From contig NZ_JAGIZA010000012.1 in the NCBI RefSeq assembly GCF_017813365.1, forward strand, positions 124,001-188,000: a DNA stretch of 64,000 nt, written 5' to 3'. The position numbers and the translations under genes are program-made. Of the stretch, positions 1 to 9,477 are shown piece after piece (position 1 is the stretch's first letter; every line of letters begins with the position of its first letter). The stretch is from Roseomonas indoligenes (lineage in GTDB: Bacteria; Pseudomonadota; Alphaproteobacteria; Acetobacterales; Acetobacteraceae). The notes under the pieces were generated by a model that had not been told where the DNA came from, searched no databases, and worked only from the letters and a program-made list of their open reading frames with translations.

Positions 1-2
1 TC

Positions 3-593
3 CTGCTGGCCGAGTTCGTCGCCCGGCTCCGCGCCAGCCCGCGCCCCTGGCGGGAGCTGATCCAGCCCGTCACCCTGGCCGACGCGGTCGCGGTGCTCTG
101 CTTCCTCATCCCCGGGCTGGGGGCCGCGGCGGGGTTCCTGCGGGCCCTGCGGGTGCTTCGGCTGCTCCGCTCCCGCCGGATCCTCATGCGCCTGCGCAGG
201 GATTTTCCGGCCTTCCGGCGCAACGAGGATGCCGTGATCGCCGCCACGGACCTCGCGGTGTTCATCTTCATCATGACCGGGCTGGTCTACGAGACCCAGC
301 ACCGGTTCAACGAGAACATCCGGGACTACGCGGACTCGCTGTACTTCACCGTCACCGCCCTCACCACCACGGGGTTCGGGGACATCACCCTGCCCGGGCG
401 CAGCGGGCGGCTGCTGACGGTGCTGATCATGTTCTGCGGCGTCACCCTGTTCCTGCGGCTGGCCCAATCGCTCTTCCGGCCCTCCAAAGTGCGCTATCCC
501 TGCCCGGAATGCGGACTCCAGCGGCACGAGCCGGATGCGGTACACTGCAAGGCCTGCGGCCACATCCTGGGTATCCCGGATGAGGGCAACTGA
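3..593 (+). CDS. Voltage-gated-like potassium channel, 5' truncated, with C-terminal zinc ribbon
   Basis: The frame is open from the first bases, so the gene starts before the window. The visible part begins near an S4-like helix rich in arginines (FLRALRVLRLLRSRR), followed by two membrane segments flanking a pore loop. The selectivity filter reads TTGFGD where classical K+ channels have T-V-G-Y-G-D, so it is K+-channel-like but not canonical. After the last helix comes a cytoplasmic zinc-ribbon pattern, CPEC followed about 14 residues later by CKAC, unusual as a tail on such channels. The likely role is an inner-membrane cation channel; the gating signal is unknown. The stop lies about 100 bases before lepA. 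Confidence 0.8.
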   Translation: MLAEFVARLRASPRPWRELIQPVTLADAVAVLCFLIPGLGAAAGFLRALRVLRLLRSRRILMRLRRDFPAFRRNEDAVIAATDLAVFIFIMTGLVYETQHRFNENIRDYADSLYFTVTALTTTGFGDITLPGRSGRLLTVLIMFCGVTLFLRLAQSLFRPSKVRYPCPECGLQRHEPDAVHCKACGHILGIPDEGN

Positions 594-695
594 GAGCGGC
601 AAGCTTGGCCTGGGACCCCGCCTGGCTTATCTGAGGGCTGAAATCGCACCCGGAGTGGCCGGGGCGGCCCTTTCCGCCCCCCGGCCCGGAACCAG

Positions 696-2501
696 ATGAC
701 CGACACGCCCCTCGACCGCATCCGCAACTTCTCGATCATCGCCCATATCGACCACGGCAAGTCCACCCTGGCGGACCGCCTGATCCAGAACACCGGCGCC
801 CTCTCCTCCCGCGAGATGACGGAGCAGGTGCTGGACAACATGGACATCGAGAAGGAGCGCGGGATCACCATCAAGGCGCAGACCGTGCGCCTGAACTACC
901 GCGCCGCGGATGGCCAGGACTATGTCCTGAACCTCATGGACACGCCCGGCCACGTGGACTTCGCCTATGAGGTCTCCCGCAGCCTGGCGGCCTGCGAGGG
1001 CTCGCTGCTGGTGGTCGATGCCTCCCAGGGCGTTGAGGCGCAGACCCTGGCCAACGTGTACCAGGCACTGGATGCCGGGCACGAGATCGTCCCCATCCTG
1101 AACAAGGTGGACCTGCCCGCGGCCGAGCCGGACCGGGTGAAGCAGCAGATCGAGGACGTGGTGGGCCTGCCGGCCGACGATGCCGTGATGATCTCCGCCA
1201 AGACCGGGCTGAACATCGAGGGCGTGCTGGAGGCGATTGTCACCCGCCTGCCGCCACCGAAGGGCGATGCGAGCGCGCCGACGAAGGCGCTGCTGGTGGA
1301 CAGCTGGTACGACCCCTATCTCGGTGTCGTCATCCTCGTGCGGGTGAAGGACGGGCACCTGCGCAAGGGCCAGAAGATCCGCATGATGGCGGAGGGCTCC
1401 ACCCATGTCGTGGAGCAGGTCGGCGTGTTCCGCCCGAAGATGCAGGCCGTGGAGAGCCTCGGGCCGGGCGAGATGGGCTACATCACCGCGGCCATCAAGA
1501 CCGTGGCCGACACCAATGTCGGCGACACCATCACCGACGACCGCAATCCGGCGGCCGAGGCGCTGGCGGGCTTCAAGCCTTCCATCCCGGTGGTGTGGTG
1601 CGGACTCTACCCCGTGGACGCGGACGATTTCGAGAAGCTGCGCGACAGCCTGGCGAAGCTGCGGCTGAACGACGCCTCCTTCCATTTCGAGGCGGAGAGC
1701 AGCGCGGCGCTCGGGTTCGGCTATCGCTGCGGCTTCCTCGGGCTGCTGCACCTGGAAATCATCCAGGAGCGCCTGTCCCGCGAGTTCGACCTGGACCTGA
1801 TCGCGACCGCGCCGAGCGTCGTCTACAAGCTGAAAATGACGAACGGGGAGGAGCGCGACCTCCACAACCCGGCGGACATGCCGGACGTCGTCTCGATCGA
1901 CACGATCCAGGAGCCCTGGATCAAGGCGACGATCTTCGTGCCGGACGAGTATCTCGGCAACATCCTGACGCTCTGCAGCGAGCGGCGCGGGCAGCAGGTG
2001 GAGCTGACCTATGTCGGCAGCCGCGCCATGGCCGTGTACCGCCTGCCGCTGAACGAGGTGGTCTTCGACTTCTACGACCGGCTGAAATCCATCTCCCGCG
2101 GCTATGCCAGCTTCGACTACGCGATGGACGGCTATGAGGAGGGTGATCTCGTGAAGATCGGCATCCTCGTGAACAACGAGCCAGTGGATGCCCTCTCCTT
2201 CATGGCGCACCGTTCCCAGGCGGAGCGGCGCGGGCGGTCCATCTGCGAGAAGCTGAAGGACCTGATCCCCCGCCAGCTCTTCAAGATCCCCATTCAGGCC
2301 GCGATCGGCGGGCGCGTGATCGCGCGCGAGACGATCGGGGCCATGTCCAAGGACGTCACCGCCAAGTGCTACGGCGGTGACATCAGCCGCAAGCGCAAGC
2401 TCCTCGAGAAGCAGAAGGAGGGCAAGAAGCGCATGCGGCAATTCGGCAAGGTGGAGATCCCGCAGAGCGCCTTCATCGCCGCGCTGAAGATGGATTCCTG
2501 A
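696..2501 (+). CDS. lepA: Elongation factor 4 (LepA), ribosome back-translocating GTPase
   Basis: A 601-residue translational GTPase of full LepA length (E. coli about 599). The G motifs are all present: AHIDHGKST at residues 16-24, DTPGHVDF at 82-89, NKVD at 136-139 and a SAKTG motif near 170. The C-terminal LepA-specific domain ends in the lysine- and arginine-rich [19 protein letters not shown] region that contacts the peptidyl-transferase centre. LepA acts on the ribosome, influencing translocation and initiation fidelity under ionic stress. The ATG at 696 opens directly on the conserved N-terminus ([14 protein letters not shown]). A GC-rich hairpin follows the stop, so the gene is probably monocistronic or last in its unit. 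Confidence 0.98.
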   Translation: MTDTPLDRIRNFSIIAHIDHGKSTLADRLIQNTGALSSREMTEQVLDNMDIEKERGITIKAQTVRLNYRAADGQDYVLNLMDTPGHVDFAYEVSRSLAACEGSLLVVDASQGVEAQTLANVYQALDAGHEIVPILNKVDLPAAEPDRVKQQIEDVVGLPADDAVMISAKTGLNIEGVLEAIVTRLPPPKGDASAPTKALLVDSWYDPYLGVVILVRVKDGHLRKGQKIRMMAEGSTHVVEQVGVFRPKMQAVESLGPGEMGYITAAIKTVADTNVGDTITDDRNPAAEALAGFKPSIPVVWCGLYPVDADDFEKLRDSLAKLRLNDASFHFEAESSAALGFGYRCGFLGLLHLEIIQERLSREFDLDLIATAPSVVYKLKMTNGEERDLHNPADMPDVVSIDTIQEPWIKATIFVPDEYLGNILTLCSERRGQQVELTYVGSRAMAVYRLPLNEVVFDFYDRLKSISRGYASFDYAMDGYEEGDLVKIGILVNNEPVDALSFMAHRSQAERRGRSICEKLKDLIPRQLFKIPIQAAIGGRVIARETIGAMSKDVTAKCYGGDISRKRKLLEKQKEGKKRMRQFGKVEIPQSAFIAALKMDS

Positions 2502-2510
2502 GCCCGTCCC

Positions 2511-2530
2511 GGGGGCGCCTTTGCGCCCCC
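2511..2530 (+). terminator. Terminator-like hairpin after lepA
   Basis: A perfect 8-bp stem (GGGGGCGC / GCGCCCCC) with a 4-base CTTT loop begins 10 bases after the lepA stop. No T-run follows, so intrinsic termination is plausible but not proven. Confidence 0.5.
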
Positions 2531-2595
2531 GGAACCTGCTTGACAGCGCGCCCCGAATCCTGCGACCGCCCGTTCATAAACGGGAGTTCACGTTC

Positions 2596-3591
2596 ATGAC
2601 CGGAATGACGCGCCGCGGCGCTCTTCTCGCGGGCGCCGCCCTGGCCGCCCCTGCCCTCGCCCCTCGTCTCGCCGGCGCCCAGTCCGCCTATCCCAACCGG
2701 CCCATCAGCATGATCATCCCCTTCGCGGCCGGCGGCCCGACGGACGTGGTCGCCCGCCTCTGCGCCGAGGTCATGGGGCGCGAGCTCGGCCAGACCATCG
2801 TGGTGGAGAATGTGGGCGGGGCCGGCGGCACGCTCGGCGCCCAGCGTGTCGCCCAGGCGCGGCCGGACGGCTACACGATCCTCTGCCACCATATCGGCAT
2901 GGGCACCACGCCCTCCCTCTACCGTCGCCTCGCCTATGATGCGGTGAACGGCTTCGAGACGATCGGCCTCATCACCGAGGTGCCGATGACGATCATCGCG
3001 AAGAAGGATTTCCCGGCGACCAACCTCGCCGAGCTGGTGCGGGTGCTGAAGGAGCGCGGGCATGGCGTGAACCTCGCCAATGCCGGCGTCGGCGCCGCCT
3101 CCCACATTTGCGGCCTTCTGTTCCAGTCCGCGATCCAGACCCAGCTCACCACTGTCCCCTACCGCGGCACGGCCCCGGCCATGACGGACCTGATGGGCGG
3201 CACGGTGGACGTGATGTGCGACCAGACCACCAACACCACCCAGGCGATCCAGGCCGGTTCGGTGAAGGCCTTCGCCGTCACGACAGGGACGCGCAACGCC
3301 GCCCTTCCGAACCTGCCCACCGCCGCAGAAGCGGGGCTGCCGGGCTTCGAGGTCTCGGTCTGGCACGGGCTCTATGCGCCCAAGGGCACGGATGCCGCGA
3401 TCACCAACCGTCTTTCAAAGGCGCTGCAGACGGCCCTGGCCGATGAGCGGCTGAAGGCCCGCTTCGCGGAGCTGGGCACCGCCCCCGTGCCGCCGGAGCA
3501 GGCGACACCGGAGTTCCATCGCCGCTACTGGCAGGCGGACATCGCCAAGTGGCGCCCGATCATCCAGGCGGCGGGCCAGTACGCAGACTAA
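2596..3591 (+). CDS. Bug/TctC-family tripartite tricarboxylate periplasmic receptor
   Basis: A 331-residue solute-binding protein of the TctC/Bug family, which binds carboxylates in the periplasm. The ATG at 2596 is chosen over a longer TTG frame because GGGAG lies 9 bases upstream and the translation then opens on a Tat-like leader (MTRRGALLAGAALAAPALA). Family marks are the mature start YPNRPISMIIPFAAGG, the VVENVGGAGGTLG segment, and later VPYRG and PTAAEAGLPGFE. No TctA/TctB membrane genes are adjacent, as is usual for these orphan receptors, so the ligand and the permease are unknown. It stands alone between lepA and a response-regulator gene. Confidence 0.9.
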   Translation: MTGMTRRGALLAGAALAAPALAPRLAGAQSAYPNRPISMIIPFAAGGPTDVVARLCAEVMGRELGQTIVVENVGGAGGTLGAQRVAQARPDGYTILCHHIGMGTTPSLYRRLAYDAVNGFETIGLITEVPMTIIAKKDFPATNLAELVRVLKERGHGVNLANAGVGAASHICGLLFQSAIQTQLTTVPYRGTAPAMTDLMGGTVDVMCDQTTNTTQAIQAGSVKAFAVTTGTRNAALPNLPTAAEAGLPGFEVSVWHGLYAPKGTDAAITNRLSKALQTALADERLKARFAELGTAPVPPEQATPEFHRRYWQADIAKWRPIIQAAGQYAD

Positions 3592-3725
3592 CACTCGCGA
3601 ATCAACCGGAGCGCGTTGCGCATCGTAACGAAATCCCGCCACCCTTGACAGGGTGACGGGCGGGCGTCACCCCGGCACCAACGGGGAACGAGCCGCGCGG
3701 TGCGCGGGCGAGTGGGAGAGTCTGC

Positions 3726-4088
3726 ATGGCGAGTCTGGCCGGGCGGCGCGTTCTGGTGGTCGAGGACGAGACCCTCGTCGCCATGCTGGTGGAGGACACG
3801 CTGGCCGATGCCGGCGCGGTGGTGCTGGGCCCCGTCGCCACAGTGGCGGAGGCCCTTTCCCTTCTCGAATCCGAGCGCCCGGATGTGGCGGTGCTGGACC
3901 TGAATCTGGCAGGTGAGACCTCGGAGCCCGTGGCGGACCGGCTGGGGGCCATGTCCGTGCCCTTCGTCGTCGCCTCCGGCTACGGCGCCGCCGGCCTGCC
4001 GCAGCGGCTGGCCGGGGTGCCCGTGCTCGCCAAGCCCTATGCCCCCGAGGATCTGACGGCCGCCCTGGCGAAGCTGCCGGTCGGCTGA
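3726..4088 (+). CDS. Single-domain response regulator (CheY-like receiver)
   Basis: A 120-residue stand-alone receiver domain with no output domain. The acidic pocket is E13-D14, the phospho-acceptor is D58 (VLDLNL), the switch residue is S84 (ASGYG) and the conserved lysine is K103 (AKPY). Proteins of this size act by protein-protein contact or phosphotransfer rather than DNA binding. No histidine kinase gene is adjacent, so the partner is unknown. GGGAGAG lies about 10 bases before the ATG. The V-L-D-L-N-L pattern with ASGYG resembles alphaproteobacterial receivers associated with HWE/HisKA2 kinases, which is an inference. Confidence 0.9.
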   Translation: MASLAGRRVLVVEDETLVAMLVEDTLADAGAVVLGPVATVAEALSLLESERPDVAVLDLNLAGETSEPVADRLGAMSVPFVVASGYGAAGLPQRLAGVPVLAKPYAPEDLTAALAKLPVG

Positions 4089-4154
4089 CCTGCGGCCCGG
4101 ACGGGCCAGGCTTCGCCGTTCTGCCCCGGCGCGGGTCTTGCTAACCTATCCCGC

Positions 4155-5528
4155 ATGACCGCTGGCCCGATTGCCTTCACCCTGAACGGCACACCCCGCA
4201 CCCTGCCTCCGGGCACCTCCCCCACCATGACCCTTCTGGACTGGCTGCGCGGCCCCGCCGGGCTGACGGGCACCAAGGAGGGCTGCGCTGAGGGTGATTG
4301 CGGGGCCTGCACCGTGGTGATTGAGGAGGCGGATGGCGCCCGCGTGCCGGTGAATGCCTGCCTCACCCTGCTGGGCCAGGTGCATGGCCGCAGCCTCCGT
4401 AGCGTCGAAGGGCTGCGCGGCCGCGATGGCGGCCCCCATCCCGTGCAGAGTGCCCTTGCGGAAGCGGATGCCACGCAGTGCGGCTTCTGCACGCCGGGGA
4501 TCGTCATGACCGCCTGGGCCCATGCGCGGGAGGGCGGGGACGTGCACGAGGCTCTGGCGGGAAACCTGTGCCGATGCACGGGCTACCGCCCGATCGTGGA
4601 GGCCTTCGGCGCCCTTCGCGACGACGACACGCCGCCCGCAGCGCCGCCTTCCGCCCCCCCCACCCGGTTGGAGGCGCCGGGCCAGGTCTTCCATCGCCCG
4701 GCGACGCTGGACGCGCTGGTTGCCCTCCGCGCCGCCCATCCCGATGCCTGGCTGCTGGCCGGCGGCACGGATCTCGGCCTGCGGGTTTCCGAGCGGCGCG
4801 AGGTGCCGGCGGAGGTGATCTGCCTCTCCGACGTGCCGGAGTTGCGCGGGCTGGAGCCGACGGCAGTGGGCATCCGGATCGGCGCCGCCGAGAGCTATCG
4901 CCGGTTGCTGGACGCCTGCTCGGCGGACCTCGCCTTCCTGCCGCTTGCGGGGCTGCTCCGGCGCCTGGGATCGCGCCAGATCCGGGGCATGGGAACGCTG
5001 GGCGGCAATCTCGGCACCGCTTCTCCCATCGGCGACGCCCTGCCGCCGCTGATCGCTCTCGGAGCCACGCTGCGCCTCGCCGGATTAGACGGCACGCGGG
5101 AGATGGCGGTGGAGGACTTCCTCACCGGCTATCGCACGAATGCTCTGCTGCCCGGCGAGGTGATCCGGGACGTGTTCATCCCCCGCCCACCGGAGGCGGC
5201 CCTTTTCGCCGCCGAGAAGCTCTCCAAGCGGCCGGATCAGGATATCAGCACGGTCGGCCTCTCCGCCGTGATCACCATGGAGGGTGGGCGCGTGGCCTGG
5301 GCCCGGATCGCGCTCGGCGGCACCGGCCCGCGCGCCGCCCGTTGCGCGCCGGCCGAGGAGGCGCTGACCGGCCAGAGCTGGAGCCGGGAAGCCGTGGAGG
5401 CGGCCGCCTCGGCGCTGGAAGCGGCCATTACGCCGCTCTCGGATTGGCGCGGCAGCGCGGAGTACCGGCGCATCGCGGCCGGGAACCTGCTGCGAAGGCT
5501 CTGGCACCGGCAGGCGGAGGCGGCGTGA
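4155..5528 (+). CDS. xdhA: Xanthine dehydrogenase-family small subunit ([2Fe-2S] + FAD domains)
   Basis: A 457-residue iron-sulfur/flavin subunit of a molybdenum hydroxylase. The N-terminal plant-type [2Fe-2S] cluster uses C44, C49, C52 and C69. The second cluster has C109/C112 (CGFC) and C139/C141 (CRC). The FAD-binding domain follows from about residue 170 (LLAGGTDLGLRV, then GGNLGTASPIGD), with the CO-dehydrogenase flavoprotein C-terminal domain from about 350. It passes electrons from the Mo centre of the next gene product to NAD+ or another acceptor. The stop overlaps the downstream ATG as TGATG, indicating translational coupling. Xanthine is the likeliest substrate, but the family also oxidises other N-heterocycles. 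Confidence 0.92.
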   Translation: MTAGPIAFTLNGTPRTLPPGTSPTMTLLDWLRGPAGLTGTKEGCAEGDCGACTVVIEEADGARVPVNACLTLLGQVHGRSLRSVEGLRGRDGGPHPVQSALAEADATQCGFCTPGIVMTAWAHAREGGDVHEALAGNLCRCTGYRPIVEAFGALRDDDTPPAAPPSAPPTRLEAPGQVFHRPATLDALVALRAAHPDAWLLAGGTDLGLRVSERREVPAEVICLSDVPELRGLEPTAVGIRIGAAESYRRLLDACSADLAFLPLAGLLRRLGSRQIRGMGTLGGNLGTASPIGDALPPLIALGATLRLAGLDGTREMAVEDFLTGYRTNALLPGEVIRDVFIPRPPEAALFAAEKLSKRPDQDISTVGLSAVITMEGGRVAWARIALGGTGPRAARCAPAEEALTGQSWSREAVEAAASALEAAITPLSDWRGSAEYRRIAAGNLLRRLWHRQAEAA

Positions 5529-7813
5529 TGGACGCCCTCCCCCGCCACACCGGCCCCGGCGCCTCGCTGCGTCAGGACAGCGCCCTGAAGCACGCGACGG
5601 GCGAGGCGCGCTTCGCCGACGATCTCCCGATGCCGCCCAGCCTGCTGCACGCGGCTCTCGTTCTCTCCCCCGTCGCGCATGGTCGGCTCGCGCCGATCGA
5701 CCTCTCCCCTGCCTTCGCCACCCCCGGTGTCGTGGCGGCTATCGGGCCCGGCGACATTCCCGGGCGCAACGACATCGCCCAGCCCAGGCGGGCGCAGGAG
5801 CACATGCTGGCCGAAGGGCTGGTCGAGTACTGGGGCCAGCCGCTCGCGATCGTGGTGGCGGAGACGCGCGACGCCGCCCTTGCCGCCGCCGCGGCCGTGC
5901 GCCCGCGGATCGAGCCCTTGCGGCCGGTGCTCTCGGTGGAGGAGGCGCTGGACGCCGGTTCCTTCCTCTTTCCGCCCATGGTGATGGCCCGCGGCGATGC
6001 GGCCGCGGCCCTGGCCGCCGCCCCGCGCCGCCTTTCCGGCACCTTTCAAGCCAACGGCCAGGAACACTTCTACTTGGAGGGCCAGATCGCCCTCGTCGTG
6101 CCTGGGGAGGATGGGGAACTGACCGTCCACTCCTCCACCCAGAACCCCACCGAGGTCCAGGTGATGGTCGCCCGCGTGCTGGGCTGCGACCACAACCGGA
6201 TTTCCGTTCAGGTGCGGCGCATGGGCGGGGCCTTCGGCGGCAAGGAAAGCAATGCCTCCTGGGTGGCGGCCTGCGCGGCCGTCGCGGCGCGGCGCACCGG
6301 GCGGCCGGTGAAGCTGCGCCTCGGCCGCAAGCAGGACATGGCGGCCACGGGCAAGCGCCACCCCTTCCTCTACCGCTGGCAGGCCGGCTTCGACGATACG
6401 GGCCGCATCCTGGCTTTGGACGCCACCATGGCCGCCGATGGCGGGCACAGTGTGGACCTCTCCGGCGGGGTGGTGTTCCGCAGCGTGACCCACGGGCTGA
6501 ACGTGATCGACGTGCCGGACGTGACGATCACCGGCGTGGCCTGCAAGACCAACACCGTTTCCAACACCGCCTTCCGCGGTTTCGGCGGGCCGCAGGGCGT
6601 GCTGCTGATGGAGGATGTGACCCACGGCATCGCCCGCGCCCTGGGCACAACGCAGGAGGCGGTACGCGAACGGAACCTGGCGGGCGGCGAGAACAACGCC
6701 ATCACCCCCTACGGCCAGGCGCTGGAGGGCGACCTGCTCCGTCAGGTCTGGGCAGAGTGCCGGGACGGGGCGGAGTGGGATCGTCGGCGCGCGCAGGTGG
6801 ACGCCTTCAATGCCGGGCATGAGGTGGTGCGCCGCGGCCTGGGCAGCTTCCTGCTGGCCTTCGGCATTTCCTTCGGCATCATGTCCATGAACCAGGCGGG
6901 CGCGCTGGTGCATGTGTACGAGGACGGCTCCATCCGCCTGAACCACGGCGGCACGGAAATGGGCCAGGGCCTGTTCATCAAGATCGCGCAGATCGTGGCC
7001 GGCGTGTTCGGGGTGCCAGTGGAGCGGGTTCGGATCACCGCGACCTCCACCGCCGAAGTTCCGAATACAGCCCCCACCGCCGCCAGCACGGGCACGGACC
7101 TGAACGGCTGGGCCGCGCAGATCGCGGCCTCGACCATCCGCACCCGCATGGCGGAGCAGGCCGCGGCCGACTGGGGCGTGACGCCCGACGAGGTGCGGTT
7201 CGAGGAGGACGAGGTCTTCGCGGGCAACCACCGCACGGGCTTCGGGGAGCTGGCGCATCGCTGCGTGCAGAACCGCGTCTCGCTCTCCTCCACCGGTTTC
7301 TACAAGACGCCCGGAATCCACTGGGACCCGGCGGCGATGAAGGGCGAGCCGTTCTTCTACTTCTCCTATGGCGCCGCGGTGGCGGAGGTGGAGCTGGACC
7401 TCCTGACCGGGGAGCACCGGCTGCTTCGCGCGGACATGGTCCAGGATTGCGGCCGTTCCCTGAACCCCTCCGTCGATCGCGGGCAGATCGAGGGGGCCTT
7501 CGTCCAGGGGCTAGGCTGGCTGACCTGCGAGGAGCTGTGGTGGGACGCGGAGGGGCGGCTTCGGACGCTCGGCCCGTCCACCTACAAGATCCCCGGCTCC
7601 CGCGACGTGCCGCCCGTCTTCAACGTGCGCCTGCTGGAGGGCGCGCCGGCGCGCGCGGATACGGTCTTCCGCTCCAAGGCCGTGGGCGAGCCGCCGTTGA
7701 TGCTCGCCACCGCCGTGTGGAACGCGCTGCGGGACGCGGCCGGGGCGGATCGGCTCGACCTGCCCGCCACGCCGGAGCGGCTCCTGATGGCGGCGCGCGC
7801 CGGCAGGCGTTGA
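5528..7813 (+). CDS. xdhB: Xanthine dehydrogenase-family molybdopterin-binding (large) subunit
   Basis: A 761-residue Mo-cofactor subunit. The frame is open far upstream inside xdhA, but the ATG at 5528 overlapping the xdhA stop is the natural start, since protein similarity ([20 protein letters not shown]) begins there. Molybdopterin motifs are [19 protein letters not shown] and [12 protein letters not shown]. The catalytic glutamate sits in SKAVGEPPL near the C-terminus. With XdhA it hydroxylates purines such as hypoxanthine and xanthine, or a related heterocycle, in the cytoplasm. No XdhC-type cofactor-insertion chaperone gene follows; the next gene is an acyl-CoA dehydrogenase. Confidence 0.92.
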   Translation: MDALPRHTGPGASLRQDSALKHATGEARFADDLPMPPSLLHAALVLSPVAHGRLAPIDLSPAFATPGVVAAIGPGDIPGRNDIAQPRRAQEHMLAEGLVEYWGQPLAIVVAETRDAALAAAAAVRPRIEPLRPVLSVEEALDAGSFLFPPMVMARGDAAAALAAAPRRLSGTFQANGQEHFYLEGQIALVVPGEDGELTVHSSTQNPTEVQVMVARVLGCDHNRISVQVRRMGGAFGGKESNASWVAACAAVAARRTGRPVKLRLGRKQDMAATGKRHPFLYRWQAGFDDTGRILALDATMAADGGHSVDLSGGVVFRSVTHGLNVIDVPDVTITGVACKTNTVSNTAFRGFGGPQGVLLMEDVTHGIARALGTTQEAVRERNLAGGENNAITPYGQALEGDLLRQVWAECRDGAEWDRRRAQVDAFNAGHEVVRRGLGSFLLAFGISFGIMSMNQAGALVHVYEDGSIRLNHGGTEMGQGLFIKIAQIVAGVFGVPVERVRITATSTAEVPNTAPTAASTGTDLNGWAAQIAASTIRTRMAEQAAADWGVTPDEVRFEEDEVFAGNHRTGFGELAHRCVQNRVSLSSTGFYKTPGIHWDPAAMKGEPFFYFSYGAAVAEVELDLLTGEHRLLRADMVQDCGRSLNPSVDRGQIEGAFVQGLGWLTCEELWWDAEGRLRTLGPSTYKIPGSRDVPPVFNVRLLEGAPARADTVFRSKAVGEPPLMLATAVWNALRDAAGADRLDLPATPERLLMAARAGRR

Positions 7814-7916
7814 CGACGCGGTCCGTCGCGGGGCGCTGAACCGGCCGCTTGCGGCCCGCGTGCCGGCCCCATACCGTTCCACCGAACCCGCCACGCCGAG
7901 CGGACAGGGGAACGTC

Positions 7917-9086
7917 ATGAGCAACAGCTTCCGCGGACTCGATTTCGGCCTCGGCGAGACGGCCGATGCGCTGCGCGAGCAGGTGGCCGCCTTCGCCGCG
8001 GACGAGATCGCCCCGCGCGCCACCGAGATCGACCGTAGCAACGACTTTCCCATGGACCTCTGGCGCAAGTTCGGCGACCTCGGCCTGCTGGGGATCACGG
8101 CTCCGGAGGAGTATGGCGGTGCCGGGATGGGCTATCTCGACCACGTGGTGGCGATGGAGGAGCTGAGCCGCGCCAGCGCCAGCGTCGCCCTTTCCTACGG
8201 GGCCCATTCCAACCTCTGCGTCAACCAGATCACCCGGAACGGGAACGAGGAGCAGCGGCGGCGCTACCTGCCGAAGCTGATCTCCGGCGAGCATGTCGGC
8301 GCGCTTGCGATGAGCGAGCCCGGCGCCGGCTCCGACGTGGTGTCCATGCGCACGCGGGCGGAGCGGAAGGGCGACCGCTACGTTCTGAACGGCAGCAAGA
8401 TGTGGATCACCAACGGGCCGGACGCGGATGTGCTGGTGGTCTATGCCAAGACTGATCCGGCAGCCGGTCCCAAGGGAATGACCGCCTTCCTGATCGAGAA
8501 GGGCTTCAAGGGCTTCTCGACCGCGCAGAAGCTGGACAAGCTCGGCATGCGCGGTTCCAATACCGGCGAGCTCGTCTTCGAGGATTGCGAGGTGCCGGCG
8601 GAGAACGTGCTGGGCGCCGAGGGCCGGGGCGTGAACGTGCTGATGTCCGGGCTGGACTATGAACGCGCGGTGCTGGCGGGCGGCCCGACCGGGATCATGC
8701 AGGCCTGCATGGACGTGGTGATCCCCTATGTTCACGAGCGCCAGCAGTTCGGCCAGCCGATCGGAACCTTCCAGCTCATGCAAGGCAAGCTGGCCGATAT
8801 GTACACCGTGATGAATGCCGCGAAGGCCTACGTCTACACGGTCGCAAAATCCTGCGACCGCGGGCAGACCACCCGCAAGGACGCCGCCGGCGCCATCCTA
8901 TACGCGGCGGAGAAGGCGACCTGGATGGCGCTGGAGGCTATCCAATGTCTTGGCGGCAATGGCTACATCAACGACTACCCGACCGGGCGGCTGCTGCGCG
9001 ATGCCAAGCTCTATGAGATCGGCGCGGGAACCAGCGAAATCCGCCGCATGCTGATTGGCCGCGAGCTCTTCAACGACACGGCCTGA
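7917..9086 (+). CDS. ivd: Isovaleryl-CoA dehydrogenase
   Basis: A 389-residue acyl-CoA dehydrogenase, the usual length for the family. The ATG at 7917 is preceded by AGGGGAA with a suitable gap; an upstream GTG frame (7860) is rejected. E249 in [12 protein letters not shown] matches the isovaleryl-CoA dehydrogenase-specific catalytic glutamate, which sits in a different place from that of straight-chain enzymes, so the isovaleryl assignment is fairly specific. FAD-binding and C-terminal marks are [19 protein letters not shown] and [19 protein letters not shown]. The reaction is isovaleryl-CoA to 3-methylcrotonyl-CoA in leucine breakdown, with electrons going to ETF. The 3-methylcrotonyl-CoA carboxylase genes that often accompany it are not in the window. 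Confidence 0.93.
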   Translation: MSNSFRGLDFGLGETADALREQVAAFAADEIAPRATEIDRSNDFPMDLWRKFGDLGLLGITAPEEYGGAGMGYLDHVVAMEELSRASASVALSYGAHSNLCVNQITRNGNEEQRRRYLPKLISGEHVGALAMSEPGAGSDVVSMRTRAERKGDRYVLNGSKMWITNGPDADVLVVYAKTDPAAGPKGMTAFLIEKGFKGFSTAQKLDKLGMRGSNTGELVFEDCEVPAENVLGAEGRGVNVLMSGLDYERAVLAGGPTGIMQACMDVVIPYVHERQQFGQPIGTFQLMQGKLADMYTVMNAAKAYVYTVAKSCDRGQTTRKDAAGAILYAAEKATWMALEAIQCLGGNGYINDYPTGRLLRDAKLYEIGAGTSEIRRMLIGRELFNDTA

Positions 9087-9185
9087 GAGCTCAGCGGCCT
9101 GTAGGCACCGGCGCGACACCGTGCAAAGAGAGCATGCACTGTTGGGGTAACGGAAACCCCTGCACTTCAACCCCGGTGCCAGGTA

Positions 9186-9386
9186 TCAGCCACTCGTCTT
9201 GTGGCCCGGCCTGCTGCCCGCCGCTGTCGCGGAGCCGCTTCCGCCGATGCTGCGCTGGTTGTCGTGCTTCGGTCCCTGGGCCGGCGCGGTGCCCGCACCC
9301 GCGGAAGGGCCGGTCTCATTGCTGATGCCGCCCTCGCCGGAGCCCTGCTTTTCCGCCCGCTCGTTCGCCTTCTTCTCGGTGGTCAC
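9186..9386 (-). CDS. Small hydrophilic hypothetical protein
   Basis: A possible 66-residue protein. The GTG at 9386 has AGGAG six bases upstream (complement of 9393-9397), which favours it over an in-frame ATG at 9419. The translation is rich in Gly, Ser, Ala, Glu and Lys (start VTTEKKANERAEKQG, later SIGGSGSATAAGS), with no membrane segment or cysteine, and is likely disordered. I recognise no family. It lies tail-to-tail with the acyl-CoA dehydrogenase and upstream, in opposite orientation sense, of nothing obvious. Without it, 9087-9477 is a 391-base gap in which I see nothing else. Support is the RBS and start only. Confidence 0.4.
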   Translation of the reverse strand: MTTEKKANERAEKQGSGEGGISNETGPSAGAGTAPAQGPKHDNQRSIGGSGSATAAGSRPGHKTSG

Positions 9387-9477
9387 CGACGTCTCCTCTC
9401 GAGCAGCTACGCGTTCCATCCCCTATAACGCCGCCGGAGATGCCGGGCTTCGCCCCAGCCCCTTCAGAAGGTGAAAG

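Noticed and set aside
627-2441. A 604-codon open frame antisense to lepA
   Set aside because: It mirrors the codon structure of lepA in a GC-rich genome, and its translation is compositionally odd (His-, Arg-, Val-rich) with no recognisable motif.
3645-3650. A perfect TTGACA before the response-regulator gene
   Set aside because: No -10 element at a suitable distance; the hexamer sits in the loop of a CACCC/GGGTG hairpin.
4478-5527. In-frame N-terminal extension of the molybdenum subunit over xdhA
   Set aside because: The sequence before 5528 is proline/arginine-rich frame shadow; the ATG overlapping the xdhA stop starts the family similarity.
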